Part shown: positions 62,938 to 64,000 of the stretch, piece by piece
How the letters are laid out: each line of letters opens with the position of its first letter
Position numbering within the stretch: the stretch's first letter is position 1
DNA from: SVTX01 sp964629615
GTDB taxonomy: Bacteria; Bacillota; Clostridia; Oscillospirales; CAG-272
DNA length: 64,000 nt
NCBI GenBank assembly: GCA_964629615.1
Contig: CAZVUD010000001.1
Span: forward strand, 1 to 64,000
Direction of reading: 5' to 3'
Notes under the pieces: generated by a model
Databases searched by the model: none
Seen by the model: the letters and a program-made list of their open reading frames with translations, nothing else
Told to the model about the DNA's origin: nothing
Translations under genes and position numbers: made by a program

Positions 62938-63714
62938 TCATGTCATATTCTTGCGCATTTTCTTAAGTGCACCGCGCTCTATCCTTGACACCTGCGCCTG
63001 CGATATTTTCATTTCCTCTGCAACCTCGCTCTGGGTCTTGTTTTTATAATAGCGCAATTCAATTATCCTTCTTTCCCTTCGGCTGAGCTTTTCCACAGCG
63101 TCCTTCAGTGCGATATCCTCAAGCCATCTCTCATCTGACGAGGTAACATCTCCGAGCTGATCTATAACATAAAGCGAATCACCGCTGTCGCTGTATACAG
63201 GCTCATATATGGATATCGGCTCAACTATAGCCTCCATTGCCATTGATACATTTTCTCTCTTCTCCCCTATCCTTTGTGCTATCTCATCAAGAGTCACCTC
63301 GCCCTCCTTTGAGGCTTGCAATTCATCTCTTGCCATAAGCGCGCGGTATGCAAGATCCCTTATGGATCGGCTTATCCTTATAGCATTATTATCTCTTAGA
63401 TACCTGCGTATCTCGCCGATTATCATGGGAACGGCATATGTCGAAAACTTTACGTCAAGCGCCAGATTAAAGTTATCTACCGCCTTCACGAGCCCGATGC
63501 ATCCGACCTGAAATATATCATCGCCATTATCCTTTCTGCCTATAAATCTTTGTATGACCGACAAGACGAGCTTCAGATTTCCACATATGAGCTTATGTCG
63601 GGCTTCAGCGTCGCCGCTGTGAGTTTTCAAAAGCAATTCCCTTTTTTCTTCATCATTCAATACGCAAAGTCCCGATGTGTTGACTCCGCATATCTCAACT
63701 CTTCCGTATGCCAT
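62938..63714 (-). CDS. sigG: sporulation sigma factor G
   Basis: Forespore-specific late sigma factor. 258 residues, alignable to Bacillus SigG throughout: N-terminal RVEICGVNTSGLCVLNDEEK, region 2 KLVLSVIQRFIGRKDNGDDI and FQVGCIGLVKAVDNF, VKFSTYAVPMIIGEIRRYLR, region 3 and region 4 (NKTQSEVAEEMKISQAQVSR, IERGALKKMRKN). The early VEICGV-T segment separates SigG from SigF. spoIIG genes are not adjacent. A SigF/SigG-like promoter is proposed upstream. AAAGGAGG precedes the start. Confidence 0.93.
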   Translation of the reverse strand: MAYGRVEICGVNTSGLCVLNDEEKRELLLKTHSGDAEARHKLICGNLKLVLSVIQRFIGRKDNGDDIFQVGCIGLVKAVDNFNLALDVKFSTYAVPMIIGEIRRYLRDNNAIRISRSIRDLAYRALMARDELQASKEGEVTLDEIAQRIGEKRENVSMAMEAIVEPISIYEPVYSDSGDSLYVIDQLGDVTSSDERWLEDIALKDAVEKLSRRERRIIELRYYKNKTQSEVAEEMKISQAQVSRIERGALKKMRKNMT

Positions 63715-63736
63715 ATGAGCCTCCTTTTTCCTTAAG

Positions 63737-63766
63737 TATAGTATTGGCAGATACTTCGATGATTAC
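63737..63766 (-). promoter_or_regulatory. possible SigF/SigG-type promoter of sigG
   Basis: Minus strand GAGTA, 15 bases, GCCAATACTA. Compared with the SigF/SigG pattern GywTA-N15-GGnnAnAnTR it has one mismatch in the -10 element. No sigma-A promoter is seen nearby. Confidence 0.4.
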
Positions 63767-63809
63767 TCTGAAAAAAGCAATATTTTGCGATATTTTTGAC
63801 TCAAATGTA

Positions 63810-63838
63810 TTGACAATAAGGCTTAAGTGTAGTAAAAT
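63810..63838 (+). promoter_or_regulatory. promoter of the Gfo/Idh/MocA gene
   Basis: TTGACA, 17 bases, TAAAAT, 48 bases before the start. Confidence 0.75.
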
Positions 63839-63886
63839 TTTAAGTGCAGGATATCTGCAATACCACTAAAATATGCGGAGAATATA

Positions 63887-64000
63887 ATGAAAAAATTAAA
63901 GATCGGCGTGTTTGGCGGAGCACGCGGAATGGTAATGATAGATGTGCTTTTGCATCATCCTGATGCTGAGCTCGTTGCCGTTTGTGACAAATATCCCCCC
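63887..64000 (+). CDS. Gfo/Idh/MocA-family oxidoreductase (N-terminus only)
   Basis: The first 38 codons before the window ends. KLKIGVFGGARGMVMIDVLL with HPDAELVAVCDK is a Rossmann NAD(P) fold start as in inositol dehydrogenase-like enzymes; the usual GxGxxG appears as GGARG. GGAGAA precedes the ATG. Substrate unknown. Confidence 0.75.
   Translation, partial: MKKLKIGVFGGARGMVMIDVLLHHPDAELVAVCDKYPP

Overview
The window is a stretch of chromosome from an endospore-forming member of the Clostridia, most likely an uncultured gut-type Oscillospirales-like genome. Evidence: yqfC, yqfD, a ylbJ-like gene and sigG (sporulation); an ispH gene fused to ribosomal protein S1 domains; a large SRP RNA of about 270 nt upstream of dnaX-ybaB-recR; a T-box leader on valS; and many promoters matching TTGACA-17-TATAAT. 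A 100-N gap inside a repeat gene and a frameshifted short gene point to a draft or metagenome assembly. I see no phage, insertion sequence, integrase or CRISPR array; most of the window is conserved housekeeping DNA.

Layout. 1-4.4 kb (-): uvrC, rsmD, coaD and a CPBP membrane protease, preceded by monocistronic HPr (ptsH). 4.5-9.0 kb (-): rimM-trmD followed by an O-antigen-ligase-like polytopic protein and two DUF4330-like membrane proteins. 9.2-10.1 kb (+): yajC and a small membrane protein. 10.2-16.0 kb (-): the classical yqfC-yqfD-phoH-ybeY-era-recO operon, with an unrecognised membrane protein at the position where dgkA/cdd usually lie. 16.0-24.8 kb (+): ylbJ-like gene, tRNA-Thr, a YcxB-like gene, a structured RNA followed by a terminator, a BspA-type leucine-rich-repeat surface protein, T-box-valS, a Cof-type HAD phosphatase and a frameshifted exported protein. 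24.8-33.8 kb (-): rpiR-type regulator, HI0933 flavoprotein, cmk, plsC and ispH-rpsA in one run, then dnaX-ybaB-recR with SRP RNA.

33.8-47.3 kb is mixed: a SLC13/ArsB-like permease, a 41-residue small protein, a PfoR-like PTS IIC protein, malQ, polA, a lipoprotein, a GH106-like protein, dusB coupled to an atypical response regulator, and D-amino-acid transaminase. 47.3-54.6 kb: rpmF with DUF177, tcdA, a NUDIX hydrolase, a DUF5685/J-domain/membrane-protein cluster, tmcAL and a polysaccharide deacetylase. 54.8-64 kb: L-rhamnose isomerase, an XRE regulator, a GNAT acetyltransferase, a cluster of murE paralog, SDR, prmC, ddl and radC, then sigG and the start of a Gfo/Idh/MocA oxidoreductase.

Two codon-use classes are visible. 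Ordinary genes use ATA freely for isoleucine, whereas rhaA, valS and the S1 half of ispH-rpsA use ATC. Inside ispH-rpsA the switch coincides with a strong internal Shine-Dalgarno sequence and an in-frame ATG, so the gene may yield a separate S1 protein. The other leads I rate highest are the long-helix RNA upstream of the LRR gene, the structured leader before the GH106-like gene, and a murE paralog with an altered substrate motif.
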